Of a DNA stretch of 64,000 bases, positions 1 through 7,865 are shown in pieces; the stretch's first letter is position 1; the number at the start of each line of letters is the position of its first letter. Source of the DNA: CAZYFH01 sp965249175 (lineage in GTDB: Bacteria; Acidobacteriota; Vicinamibacteria; Vicinamibacterales; UBA8438). Position numbers and translations under genes: made by a program. The stretch covers positions 4,650,001-4,714,000 of the forward strand of contig OZ252227.1 of the NCBI GenBank assembly GCA_965249175.1. Direction: 5' to 3'. The notes beneath the pieces were generated by a model. It was not told the origin of the DNA and did not search any database. It was given only the letters and a program-made list of their open reading frames with translations.

Positions 1-195
1 CTGAGCCCGATCATCGCGTTCCCCGCGGTCACAGTACCGGCGGGGCTCACCGCGGACGGCCTGCCGGTGGGCCTCGAGCTTCTCGGCCGCCCGTTTACCG
101 AGCCGCTGCTCCTGCGGTTCGCGTACGCCTACGAGCAGGCCACGCACCGCCGCAGGCCGCCGCCGGCAACGCCGCCGCTCACGGGCCAGCAGTAA
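1..195 (+). CDS. Amidase signature family protein, C-terminal fragment
   Basis: The window opens inside this gene; frame 1 runs to TAA at 193-195. The 64 visible residues contain FPAVTVPAG followed by GLPVGLELLGRPF, which is the typical C-terminal core of amidase-signature hydrolases (Asp-tRNA/Glu-tRNA amidotransferase A-like), just before the last helix ending AYAYEQATHRR. The catalytic Ser-cisSer-Lys region lies upstream of the window, so substrate cannot be judged. It is convergent with the DUF4159 gene downstream. Confidence 0.75.
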   Translation: MSPIIAFPAVTVPAGLTADGLPVGLELLGRPFTEPLLLRFAYAYEQATHRRRPPPATPPLTGQQ

Positions 196-254
196 CCTCA
201 AAGCGGGCGCGCCAGGCTATCGAGCCGAGACAGACGCACTGCGGCCCGCAGGAT

Positions 255-299
255 GGCCTAAGCCTTCGGCCTTCAGCCGGAGTAAGCGCGCCGGCGCTA
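255..299. repeat. REP-like palindromic repeat, unit 1
   Basis: Self-complementary GC-rich stretch (GGCCTAAGCC, GGCCTTCAGCC, GCGCGCCGGCGC) lying between the amidase tail and the convergent DUF4159 gene. Read on the minus strand it begins TAGCGC, and that TAG is the stop codon of the DUF4159 gene. Related units occur at 39964, 41441 and 62522. Confidence 0.5.
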
Positions 300-1064
300 A
301 TGCGTCAGCCCGTACAACATGTAGTTGACGCCGAGCCGGAACCCGACATTCTCCGCGTCGATCGGAAAGAACCCCGTCCCAGCCATTTGCCAGTACTCGG
401 CCAGGTTGGTGTTGTAGTTGGCGATCGCTACCAGCCGCCGGTTTGGGTCGTTGTCCTCGAAGAGGCCGAAGTATTCAGGCGTGAACCCGTAGAGGTGGTG
501 GTTTCTCGGATGCGGGTAGTCGATCTGGCCGACCCGCAGGAACGACTCGAAGATGGGGTGCGTCCCGTCGAGCGGGAGCCAGAGCGCGCCGGGCATGACC
601 CGGTCCATCTGGGCCTCGAAGTTGTCCCACGCCTCGAGCTCGAAGTCGTTGAAGATCACGAAGCCGCCCTTGAGCATGTACGCGCGCAGACGCGCGGCGT
701 CCTCGTCGGTCATCACCCAGAAGCCTGGCTCCCACATGACCGCGATGGGGTGCTTGAAGAGGTCGGGGTCGTCGAGCGGCAGGATGAGGCTCCCGTCGGT
801 CTTGGCATCGATGTGCGTGACGTCGCCCAGCACCCCCATCAGGTTCTGCTCGGCGCGGGGAAACTCGTGCATGAACGCGTTGATGCCCCGTTGAAAGGTC
901 GGCACACCAAACGTGCCCCGCGTCCAGCGCAGCCGAACGAACGTGACCTCGCCATCGTACGGGATGTCGCGCTGCCCCCAACCGCCCCATCGCGATTGCG
1001 CCGAGAGCGCCGTCACGCACGTGAGTGCGAGCACCGCCAGCGTCCCGAGTAGCCCGTGGTTCAT
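297..1064 (-). CDS. DUF4159 domain-containing exported protein
   Basis: 255 residues with an N-terminal signal peptide (MNHGLLGTLAVLALTCVTALSAQ, cleavage near residue 22). The mature part reads as one DUF4159 domain: FVRLRWTRGTF at the start, MWEPGFWVMTDEDAARLRAYMLKGGF in the middle and GVNYMLYGLTH at the end. In DUF4159 proteins this is a glutamine-amidotransferase-like flavodoxin fold with no established activity. The length is normal for the stand-alone form. It is divergent from the quinoprotein at 1201, with a 136-bp gap holding a 16-bp direct repeat. The family assignment is secure; the function is unknown. Confidence 0.8.
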   Translation of the reverse strand: MNHGLLGTLAVLALTCVTALSAQSRWGGWGQRDIPYDGEVTFVRLRWTRGTFGVPTFQRGINAFMHEFPRAEQNLMGVLGDVTHIDAKTDGSLILPLDDPDLFKHPIAVMWEPGFWVMTDEDAARLRAYMLKGGFVIFNDFELEAWDNFEAQMDRVMPGALWLPLDGTHPIFESFLRVGQIDYPHPRNHHLYGFTPEYFGLFEDNDPNRRLVAIANYNTNLAEYWQMAGTGFFPIDAENVGFRLGVNYMLYGLTH

Positions 1065-1110
1065 CGGACCTGCACCACCCTCCGCGCATCATGATGCTCC
1101 AGGCGGGGCA

Positions 1111-1158
1111 TCGGTGTCGACGATGCGCCGCCTGGCGGGGTCTCGGTGTCGACGATGC
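1111..1158. promoter_or_regulatory. 16-bp direct repeat in a divergent intergenic region
   Basis: TCGGTGTCGACGATGC occurs exactly at 1111-1126 and again at 1143-1158, 32 bp apart (about three helical turns) and centred on GTCGAC. It lies between the divergent DUF4159 and quinoprotein genes, so it could be a two-site operator. No cognate regulator is next to it. Confidence 0.35.
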
Positions 1159-1200
1159 CCGGCGACCACACATTGAGTAGACTGGCCGGTATTCGAAGAA

Positions 1201-3201
1201 GTGGAGTCCGAGATGCCGTATTCGCCCGCATGTCCGGTGCCCACGCGTGTCATCCTGCTCGGACTCGCGTTGGCGACCCTCGCCACCCCCGGCGGCGCGG
1301 TCGCCGGCCAGACCGTCGAGTGGCGCGCGTATTCGGCGGACCATGCCGCCTCGAAATACGCCCCACTGGACCAGATCAACACGGACACGGTGGCCAACGT
1401 CGAGATCGCCTGGCGCCAGCCGGTGATTCCGGACGCGATCCGGAACGGCGACACGACACGTGGTCCGGTCGGCTCGCAGAACACGCCACTGATGGTCGGT
1501 GGCCTGCTCTACGTCAGCACGGGTCTGGGGACGGTCGCGGCGCTCGACGCCACGACCGGCGAGGTCGTATGGAACGACACCCCGCCAGAGGGCGCGGACC
1601 GTGTGCGGCAGACACGCGGCGTCGCGTATTGGAGCGACGGCGATGACGCGCGGGTCATCGCGACGCTGGGACCCAAGCTCGTGGCGCTCAATGCGCTCAC
1701 CGGCGAACGGTATCTCGACTTCGGCGAAACCGGGGAGGTCGACCTGCGCCTCGGGCTTCTCCGCCCGTTCCCTGGCTACTACTGGAACGGCGCGCCGCTC
1801 GTGGTCAACGATGTGATCGTCGTCGGGTCTTTTGTTCAAGACATCACGACGAACCAGCTCCCGGCGAATCGGGAGTCGCCGCGCGGCGACGTCCGCGGCT
1901 TCGACGTGCGGACCGGCGAGGCGCTCTGGACGTTTCACACGATTCCACGCGAAGGCGAGTTCGGCGTCGACACGTGGGGCATCGACCCCGAGGGCGACCG
2001 GGCGTCGTGGGAATACAGCGGGAACACCAACATGTGGGCGATCCCGAGCGGCGACGAAGAGCTTGGCTATGTCTATCTGCCGCTCTCGACACCTACGAAC
2101 GACTACTACGGCGGTCACCGACCGGGTGACAACCTCTTCTCCGAAAGCCTCGTGTGCATCGATGCCCGGACCGGCAAGCGCATCTGGCACTTCCAGGCGG
2201 TCCATCACGGGGTGTGGGACTACGACTTCCCGGCGTCGGCCAACCTCGTGGACATCACCGTCGACGGCCGAGAGGTCAAGGCGGTGGCCCTCGTCAGCAA
2301 GCAGGCGTTCACCTATGTCTTCGACCGGGCCACCGGCGAACCGGTGTGGCCGATCGAGGAGCGGCCGGTACCCGCCTCGCCCGTGCCCGGCGAGCGACTG
2401 TCGCCGACGCAGCCCTTCCCCACCAAACCGCCGCCCTTCGATCTCCAGGATGTGACGGTCGATGACCTGATCGACTTCACGCCGGCGCTGCGTCAGGAAG
2501 CGCTCGCACTGCTGGAACAATACGACTGGGGACCGATGTTCACCGCGCCGATCGTGGTCGACCCCAGCCCCGACGGCAAGAAGGGCACGCTGCAGAGCCC
2601 GGGCACCGCCGGCGGCGCAAGCTGGAGCGGCGCCGGCTTCGACCCCGAAACCGGCATGCTCTACGTCCCGTCGGCCTACAGCCAGAACATCATCGCGCTG
2701 ACGCGCTCGGCCCATCCGCGGGCGGACATGCGACTCGTACGCGAGAAGTACACCGCGGCGGTCGGACCGCAGGGGCTTCCCTTCTTCAAGCCGCCGTATG
2801 GCCGGCTGACGGCAATCGACCTCAACGCCGGGGACATCGTCTGGCAGAAAGCGAACGGGCCAGGCCCGCAAGACCACCCGGCCATCCGGCATCTCGACCT
2901 GCCATGGCTCGGCCAGGGTGGGCGCGCAGCCGTGCTCGTCACGAGGTCGCTGGTCTTTCTCGGCGAGGGCGGCAACACCGGTGTGTCGACGCTGCCGCAG
3001 TGGTATGGCGGTCCCGGCGGCAAGATGTTCCGCGCCTACGACAAGGCGACCGGCGAGATCGTGTGGGAGATCGAGCTCCCAGGCGGCGCGAGCGGCGCGC
3101 CGATGAGCTACATGGTCGACGGCCGGCAGTTCATCGTCGTGGCGGTCGGCTGGGACGACATGCCGAGCGAGTGGGTCGCGCTCGCTCTCCCGGACGGATA
3201 G
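1201..3201 (+). CDS. PQQ-dependent dehydrogenase, glucose/quinate-dehydrogenase-like
   Basis: 666 residues from a GTG at 1201; an ATG at 1213 gives a cleaner signal peptide (hydrophobic VILLGLALATLATPGGAVAGQ). The mature protein is an eight-bladed quinoprotein propeller. Repeated blade motifs of the form DATTGEVVW, DVRTGEALW, DARTGKRIW, DLNAGDIVW and DKATGEIVWE are visible, and HHGVWDYDFPA is the PQQ/metal-site motif seen in glucose-dehydrogenase-type enzymes. There is no haem CxxCH and no adjacent Cys pair, so it is not a quinohaemoprotein or methanol-dehydrogenase type. The predicted role is periplasmic oxidation of a sugar or alcohol, with electrons passed to the respiratory chain. A close paralogue lies at 52963-54945. 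Confidence 0.85.
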   Translation: MESEMPYSPACPVPTRVILLGLALATLATPGGAVAGQTVEWRAYSADHAASKYAPLDQINTDTVANVEIAWRQPVIPDAIRNGDTTRGPVGSQNTPLMVGGLLYVSTGLGTVAALDATTGEVVWNDTPPEGADRVRQTRGVAYWSDGDDARVIATLGPKLVALNALTGERYLDFGETGEVDLRLGLLRPFPGYYWNGAPLVVNDVIVVGSFVQDITTNQLPANRESPRGDVRGFDVRTGEALWTFHTIPREGEFGVDTWGIDPEGDRASWEYSGNTNMWAIPSGDEELGYVYLPLSTPTNDYYGGHRPGDNLFSESLVCIDARTGKRIWHFQAVHHGVWDYDFPASANLVDITVDGREVKAVALVSKQAFTYVFDRATGEPVWPIEERPVPASPVPGERLSPTQPFPTKPPPFDLQDVTVDDLIDFTPALRQEALALLEQYDWGPMFTAPIVVDPSPDGKKGTLQSPGTAGGASWSGAGFDPETGMLYVPSAYSQNIIALTRSAHPRADMRLVREKYTAAVGPQGLPFFKPPYGRLTAIDLNAGDIVWQKANGPGPQDHPAIRHLDLPWLGQGGRAAVLVTRSLVFLGEGGNTGVSTLPQWYGGPGGKMFRAYDKATGEIVWEIELPGGASGAPMSYMVDGRQFIVVAVGWDDMPSEWVALALPDG

Positions 3202-3220
3202 CCGCGTCTATACTTGCTGC

Positions 3221-3718
3221 ATGGACGCCGCCCCACTGCTCGGTGAAGTGGGACGCTGCATGCAGACCGCCGGTCTCGAAGCCGTCCTGATCGGGAACGC
3301 GGCTGCCGCGCTGCAGGGGGCGCCGGTCACCACCGTCGACTTCGATTTCCTGTTTCGTAAGACCTCGCGGAACCTGGCCAAGCTGAAGGCCGTGTCCCGC
3401 GGACTTGGCGCCGTCATCCTGCGCCCGTACTACCCGGCGTCCGATCTGTATCGCGTCGTTCGGGACGACGACGGCCTGCAGATCGACTTCATGGCCACGA
3501 TACACGGCCTGCGCTCCTTCGAAGGCGTCAGGGACCGTGCGGCCCGCATCGAGATCGGCGGGGCGCCGATCCTGGTAGCGGCGTTGGCTGACATCATCAA
3601 GAGCAAGCGCGCGGCCCACCGGCCCCGCGATCGTGCCGTGCTCGAGATTCTGGAGGCGACTCTTGAGGAAGCAAAGAACACGTCGCGCACGACTCGCCGC
3701 CGTCGCCCGCGAGAATGA
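3221..3718 (+). CDS. Nucleotidyltransferase-fold protein (AbiEii/MNT-like)
   Basis: 165 residues. The N-terminal half shows the minimal nucleotidyltransferase pattern: VLIGNAAAALQG followed about ten residues later by TVDFDFLFR, where D-x-D would bind metal. DLYRVVRDDDGLQIDFMATIHG follows, supplying the third carboxylate region. The C-terminus is very basic. Related proteins include AbiEii-type toxins and antitoxin-like minimal nucleotidyltransferases, usually encoded with a small partner; such a partner overlaps this gene's end at 3663. The exact substrate is not predictable. Confidence 0.6.
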   Translation: MDAAPLLGEVGRCMQTAGLEAVLIGNAAAALQGAPVTTVDFDFLFRKTSRNLAKLKAVSRGLGAVILRPYYPASDLYRVVRDDDGLQIDFMATIHGLRSFEGVRDRAARIEIGGAPILVAALADIIKSKRAAHRPRDRAVLEILEATLEEAKNTSRTTRRRRPRE

Positions 3719-3821
3719 GCGTGCCCTGGTCGAGATGATTCGCCGGCGACTCGCGCTGCCGCCTTCGCGCCGCACGAACTTCCTGAGAAAACGGGTATCC
3801 GTCGGCCGCAGCGTGTTGTAG
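3663..3821 (+). CDS. Small basic partner protein of the nucleotidyltransferase
   Basis: About 52 residues from a TTG at 3663 (the frame is open from 3633), overlapping the nucleotidyltransferase gene by 56 nt. It is rich in Arg and ends in the pattern RENERALVEMIRRRLALPP then RTNFLRKRV. The RRRLALPP..RTNFLR signature recalls small proteins often found behind nucleotidyltransferases of this type. That memory and the tight overlap are the only support. It could be the second member of a toxin-antitoxin-like pair. Confidence 0.4.
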   Translation: MRKQRTRRARLAAVARENERALVEMIRRRLALPPSRRTNFLRKRVSVGRSVL

Positions 3822-3847
3822 ACCGGACCTTCCGGGATCGTCTCCCG

Positions 3848-4222
3848 TCACGCTAGGCGTAGGCCCGGCACGCGCTCGAAGTGAGCGGTGTTTCGGGTCC
3901 ACAACGCCGCGCCGCGCGACACGCAGATCCCAGCGATCTGGTAGTCAGCCATTCCAATGCGAGCGCCTGACTTCTCGAGTGCCCGCCGCACCCCTGCCGC
4001 GGCGATGCCCGCAGCGTGATCGAACGACAAGATCGGCATCGGCCCGAGGAGCTGTTCGATCGTTGCCCGTTCACGCGGATTGCGTGCCCCGCTCAGAAGC
4101 TCGAAGACACTGATCGCCGTCGTGGCCACAGAGCCGGTGCGCAGCTCGGCGGCCATCGTCTCTGTCGTCGGGTTGCGGCCTCGTAGCGCGTCGATCAAGA
4201 CGTCGGAATCGGCGACGGTCAT
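3848..4222 (-). CDS. vapC: VapC-type PIN-domain ribonuclease toxin
   Basis: 124 residues with PIN landmarks: VADSDVLIDALRG (first Asp), SVFELLSGA (Glu), GARIGMADYQIAGICVSRGAALWTRNTAHFERV (the two C-terminal Asp/Asn positions). PIN toxins are Mg-dependent endoribonucleases neutralised by a partner antitoxin. The start ATG overlaps the stop of the upstream ribbon-helix-helix frame (ATGA at 4222-4219), the usual antitoxin-toxin coupling. Confidence 0.85.
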   Translation of the reverse strand: MTVADSDVLIDALRGRNPTTETMAAELRTGSVATTAISVFELLSGARNPRERATIEQLLGPMPILSFDHAAGIAAAGVRRALEKSGARIGMADYQIAGICVSRGAALWTRNTAHFERVPGLRLA

Positions 4223-4440
4223 CGCCCGGTCGCCCGAAGACGCCGGACCTCGGCAGCCAGTCTATCGGCCTGTGTCGCGTTGAAGCTGCCGATCGCCGAC
4301 AGCGCTGTGTTGACCCGCGCCGCTCGTTCGCCATCAGCCTCGAGGTACTGGTCCAGGGCCTCACGGACCAGCCGTGAGAACCCTTTCTCTCCCCGCGGAG
4401 GGGCCGCATGGGGTTCGGGCGAAGCGCCGTCTAGGGACGG
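4219..4440 (-). pseudogene. vapB: Ribbon-helix-helix antitoxin frame without a visible start codon
   Basis: The frame ending at TGA 4221-4219 reads RGEKGFSRLVREALDQYLEAD then NTALSAIGSFNATQADRLAAEVRRLRATGR. EKGFSRLVREALDQYL is a CopG/RHH-like antitoxin helix. No ATG, GTG or TTG lies in this frame back into the 3' end of the DUF5916 gene. The nearby ATG at 4411 is one frame off. Either a one-base shift decapitated the gene or an unusual start is used. The downstream toxin is intact. Confidence 0.5.
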
Positions 4441-6806
4441 AACAGCCGCGTAATCTTGACCACCAGGCCACGGTTCCGGAGCGCCGCGAACCGACTCGGC
4501 ATCAACGGATCGGTGTCTTGCTCCTCCGTGTACACCACGAACAGCTCGCTGCCGGGCGAGTACTCCCAGCGCAGCCGCACGTTGCTGCTCAGCGTGTCAG
4601 TACTCGAGTTGTACTGGATCAAGCCACTGAAGAACGTGCGCGGCGTCAATGTGTAGGTCACGCGCGAGGCGAGCAGATCGCTCCGAAACGACCCCGCGGG
4701 CGTGTTGATCCAATTGACCGACACGATCGGCTCCAGCGAGAGCTGACGCGTTACTTCGACGCGGCCCCGGCTGAAGCCGATCGACCGGATGTCGCCGCCG
4801 AAATACTCGCCCGCCCGGACGGTGAGTCTCCCGGTCACTCGCCGCTGGGCGCCGGGCGCGTACGTCACCTCGACGTCGCGAAAACGGTAGCCGCCGACGG
4901 GAAAGGTCACGCCGGGCGCCGGCGTGAACGGCCGAACCACGAACTCGTAGTGGTCGGCCACGTTTATGCCAACCCGGTCGCTGTTCTCGAACTCGGTGGC
5001 GAACCCGACCTGTGACTGCCGCGTCTCCACGATCCCGGTGTCGGCGGTGACGATGTAGTCGACGCTGCCCTCGACGCGGAATTGCCGGATCGCCTCGATC
5101 GACCGTGGGCGGGGGCTGAACCGAGCCGTCGTGTACGTCCGCCTGAAGTTGTCCCGTCGGAGGAACCCGACCTCCGGGATGAAGTTGTCGCCGACGACGA
5201 GGTGCTCGGCCTGGAACCCGTAGCGGTCCCCGGCGTAGTCAAAGCGACCCTGGTAGCTCGTGTCCTCGCCGACGTGGCCGGGGGTCTCGGTCCTCGCCGC
5301 GTACCCCAGCAGACTGATGTTCTCGTAGAAGGACAGCGTGGCGTCGGCGCCGTACGCCCGGCTGGAGCCGTCATCGACGAGGGAGACCGAACGATTCGTG
5401 AAGATGGCGCCCACGCTGCTACGACGCAGGATGTCGCGCTTGAGACGCACAACCGTGAAGTTCGTCGTCTCGGCGCCCGAGATCGCGTCCTCGTCGGTCT
5501 GGATGCTCAGCGCCCCGACGTCGAACGGGCCGACCTTGCCGGTCACGCGACCACCGCCGAGGATGGGAACGACAGCACCGTCCTGGAGACCGATTGTCCG
5601 GCTGTAGAACAGCGTCGGCGCGTTCCCGCTCCCGAAGAAGCTCCCGCTCGTGGCCCCGGCCTCGGGTCGCAGGGCGCTGTTCCGCCGGCTCGTCCCGCCC
5701 GGCCGGGCAAAATCGAAGATGCCCCGGCCTTCGAGGAAGAACTCGCGTTTCTCCGGAAAAAACAGGTTAAACCGCGTGAGGTTGACCTGTTGCTCGTCGA
5801 CCTCGACCTGGGCGAAATCGGTGTTGTAGGTGAAATCGGCGGTCAGATTCTGTGTGATGCCGTATTTGACATCGATGCCGGCGTCGCCGTCGCCCTGGTT
5901 CCTGCGTGCCGGGATGGCCGTGAGCTCGGTCGTCACTCCCGCGATGCCATACGGCTTGATTTCGAGATTATGGCTGCCCTCCGGGACCTCGAGTCCAACC
6001 AGCGTGGCGCCGGCGGACACGCGAAAGATGCCACCGCGTCCGGCAGAGATCGGCACCGGCGTGATGAAGGTGCGTTCGTTCTTGTGCCGGATGTTGCGTC
6101 GAAGGTGGACGCCCCACACGGGAGCCGGCCCCGGCCGATACCGGAGCGAGCGGAACGGGATCGCCATTTCTACCGTCCATCCGCCGTCGAACCGCCCGGT
6201 TCGCACGTCCCAGACCGGATTCCAGTCGCCGTTCGGGTTGCCCTCGTTGGTGATCTGGAAGTCGCCGATGGCACCGAGGGGATTGGTAAAGAACGTCACC
6301 GCGTTGCGCCGATCGTAGAACGTGTCGAACGAGACCCAGAACGTATCGTTGTCGCGGAGCTGGCTCGTGTCTCGCCGCATCTCGTTCGCCACCCATTCGC
6401 TGGGCGGGGCTGAATCCCAGACGCGCGCGCTCACGTAGACGTGGGTCCGGTCGAACAGGATCCACGCTTCGGTCTTCTCGGTGGCCGGTGCCCCCTCGTC
6501 GGGCATCTGCTGGATGAACCCGGTGATCGCCGGGACGACTTGATACACGCGCTCATCGAGCCGTCCATCAATGCGCAGAGGCTCGGTCAGCGCGCTGGCT
6601 CGAATGGTGGCCCGCCCTTGCGCGTCGCGCCGGAGCACGGCCGGCGGTGTCGGGGGCGGGGGGCCGTCGATCGTCGTACGCGGCGGCTCCGCGACGTCCT
6701 GGGAGACAACCGCGACGACGGGTTGGGCCGTCGCGGGACCGACGGCGGCAAGCCACAGGGCACAGACGCTACCGCACCGTGCGGTCGCGCGCGCGCGCCG
6801 AGACAA
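4431..6806 (-). CDS. DUF5916 outer-membrane protein with N-terminal CBM9-like domain
   Basis: About 791 residues from a TTG at 6806, chosen because it gives a basic n-region plus hydrophobic signal (SVCALWLAAVGPATAQ); the open frame extends to 6935. The N-terminal third is a carbohydrate-binding-family-9-like fold: LTEPLRIDGRLDERVY, AWILFDRTHVYVSARVWDS, NDTFWVSFDTFYDRRNA, FDGGWTVEMAIPFRSLRY. The rest is a DUF5916 beta-barrel-like region with alternating aromatic strands, starting at IKPYGIAG..DVKYGITQNLTADFTYNTDFAQVEVDEQQVNLTRF. The family is thought to act at the outer membrane in polymer handling; the substrate is unknown. It overlaps the secreted-protein gene upstream by 38 nt, so the two are probably co-transcribed. 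Confidence 0.8.
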   Translation of the reverse strand: MSRRARATARCGSVCALWLAAVGPATAQPVVAVVSQDVAEPPRTTIDGPPPPTPPAVLRRDAQGRATIRASALTEPLRIDGRLDERVYQVVPAITGFIQQMPDEGAPATEKTEAWILFDRTHVYVSARVWDSAPPSEWVANEMRRDTSQLRDNDTFWVSFDTFYDRRNAVTFFTNPLGAIGDFQITNEGNPNGDWNPVWDVRTGRFDGGWTVEMAIPFRSLRYRPGPAPVWGVHLRRNIRHKNERTFITPVPISAGRGGIFRVSAGATLVGLEVPEGSHNLEIKPYGIAGVTTELTAIPARRNQGDGDAGIDVKYGITQNLTADFTYNTDFAQVEVDEQQVNLTRFNLFFPEKREFFLEGRGIFDFARPGGTSRRNSALRPEAGATSGSFFGSGNAPTLFYSRTIGLQDGAVVPILGGGRVTGKVGPFDVGALSIQTDEDAISGAETTNFTVVRLKRDILRRSSVGAIFTNRSVSLVDDGSSRAYGADATLSFYENISLLGYAARTETPGHVGEDTSYQGRFDYAGDRYGFQAEHLVVGDNFIPEVGFLRRDNFRRTYTTARFSPRPRSIEAIRQFRVEGSVDYIVTADTGIVETRQSQVGFATEFENSDRVGINVADHYEFVVRPFTPAPGVTFPVGGYRFRDVEVTYAPGAQRRVTGRLTVRAGEYFGGDIRSIGFSRGRVEVTRQLSLEPIVSVNWINTPAGSFRSDLLASRVTYTLTPRTFFSGLIQYNSSTDTLSSNVRLRWEYSPGSELFVVYTEEQDTDPLMPSRFAALRNRGLVVKITRLFRP

Positions 6807-7734
6807 GCAGGTTCTCCATGCCGTAGTTGCCCTCGTGGCAGGCGTACTCGAACAACGGACTGTCCGAGCGCCGCATGTCGACGCGCACCGACCAGGGGTG
6901 CGCATACGAGGCAGAATCGGCGACGGTGTATTCATACCGCAGTGTGTCGGCGTCGACTCGGGTGAAGCGCTCGATCAGGCGCATGTCCGGGCCCGACCCG
7001 CGGAAGCTGGTCTTGCCGGTGAAGTTCTCGGTCTCGACCACCAGGGTATTGCCGTCCCAGTGTCCCCTGGAGTCGCCTTTCCACTGGCGGACATGATTCG
7101 GCAGGTGCGCCGATCCGTCGAGCAGAATGACACGGGAGTCGTGCACCATCTCGTTGAGGATGACGACATGGTCCGGCGTCTGAAACACCTGCATGTTGTT
7201 GTTGTACGCGCTCGGATTCATCGGCGGACCGGAGTTGAAGCCCATGATGCAGCGCTCGAACGCGCCGCGATCCTCCGGCCCTTGGGCGTCCCGGCCAAGC
7301 AGTGCCTTGCGCTCCTGACCGCGCGCTTGTGCCGCCTCCGACCGCACGGGAAGCTTGCCGTCCGACGGATCGACGACGAGCGCGGTGCGTCGCTCTTCTC
7401 CGATCGACGTACCGCGGTCATACCAGAAATTGTTGTAGCCACCGGATACCGGCAGCCGGCCATTCTCATCGCGCCAGTTGTCGACGTTCTGCGCGTCCAC
7501 GCGCTCCTGCTCGAACGCGGATGCCTCCTCCGGGCTCAGGGTCGCCTTCCCGGCCAGCTCGTCAGGTCGCTCGAACGGAATGGCGCTCCGGAAGTCCCAC
7601 ACGCCCTGGAGCTCGCGCTCGGGAGCAATGCCAGCCGGCGTCTGACCGGCCGACAGCGTAGGCACCAGTAGACACAGCCCGACCAGCGCTGCCGCTATCA
7701 CCCACCGATTGTCGTGTGGCGTCTGTATGCGCAT
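6769..7734 (-). CDS. Secreted protein of unknown function
   Basis: 321 residues with a signal peptide (VIAAALVGLCLLVPTLSAGQ). The mature part begins GVWDFRSAIPFERPDELAGKA and contains YNNFWYDRG, RCIMGFNSGPPMNPSAYNNN, HVVILNEMVHDSRVILLDG and HWDGNTLVVETENFTGKTSF. I recognise this as a conserved secreted family common in Acidobacteria genomes, but I know no established function. The C-terminus (YACHEGNYGMENLLVSARA) overlaps the DUF5916 start, so both are likely one transcript. No catalytic motif is evident. Confidence 0.7.
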   Translation of the reverse strand: MRIQTPHDNRWVIAAALVGLCLLVPTLSAGQTPAGIAPERELQGVWDFRSAIPFERPDELAGKATLSPEEASAFEQERVDAQNVDNWRDENGRLPVSGGYNNFWYDRGTSIGEERRTALVVDPSDGKLPVRSEAAQARGQERKALLGRDAQGPEDRGAFERCIMGFNSGPPMNPSAYNNNMQVFQTPDHVVILNEMVHDSRVILLDGSAHLPNHVRQWKGDSRGHWDGNTLVVETENFTGKTSFRGSGPDMRLIERFTRVDADTLRYEYTVADSASYAHPWSVRVDMRRSDSPLFEYACHEGNYGMENLLVSARARDRTVR

Positions 7735-7865
7735 CCTCTCCTCACACCGGTAACCGACCGTCCCAGGCCGCAGCCTGCGGACGATTCTCTCACGAGAGAA
7801 GCCAGTCGTTAAACCTCCGTGGCGGCGAGAGGTCTAAGCCTCTAGATGCCTGCTCTGGGGAGACG

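Noticed and set aside
475..2892. 805-codon open frame on the minus strand over the DUF4159 and PQQ genes
   Set aside because: It lies antisense to two well-supported genes, reads as Arg/Ala/Pro-rich nonsense and is a high-GC shadow.
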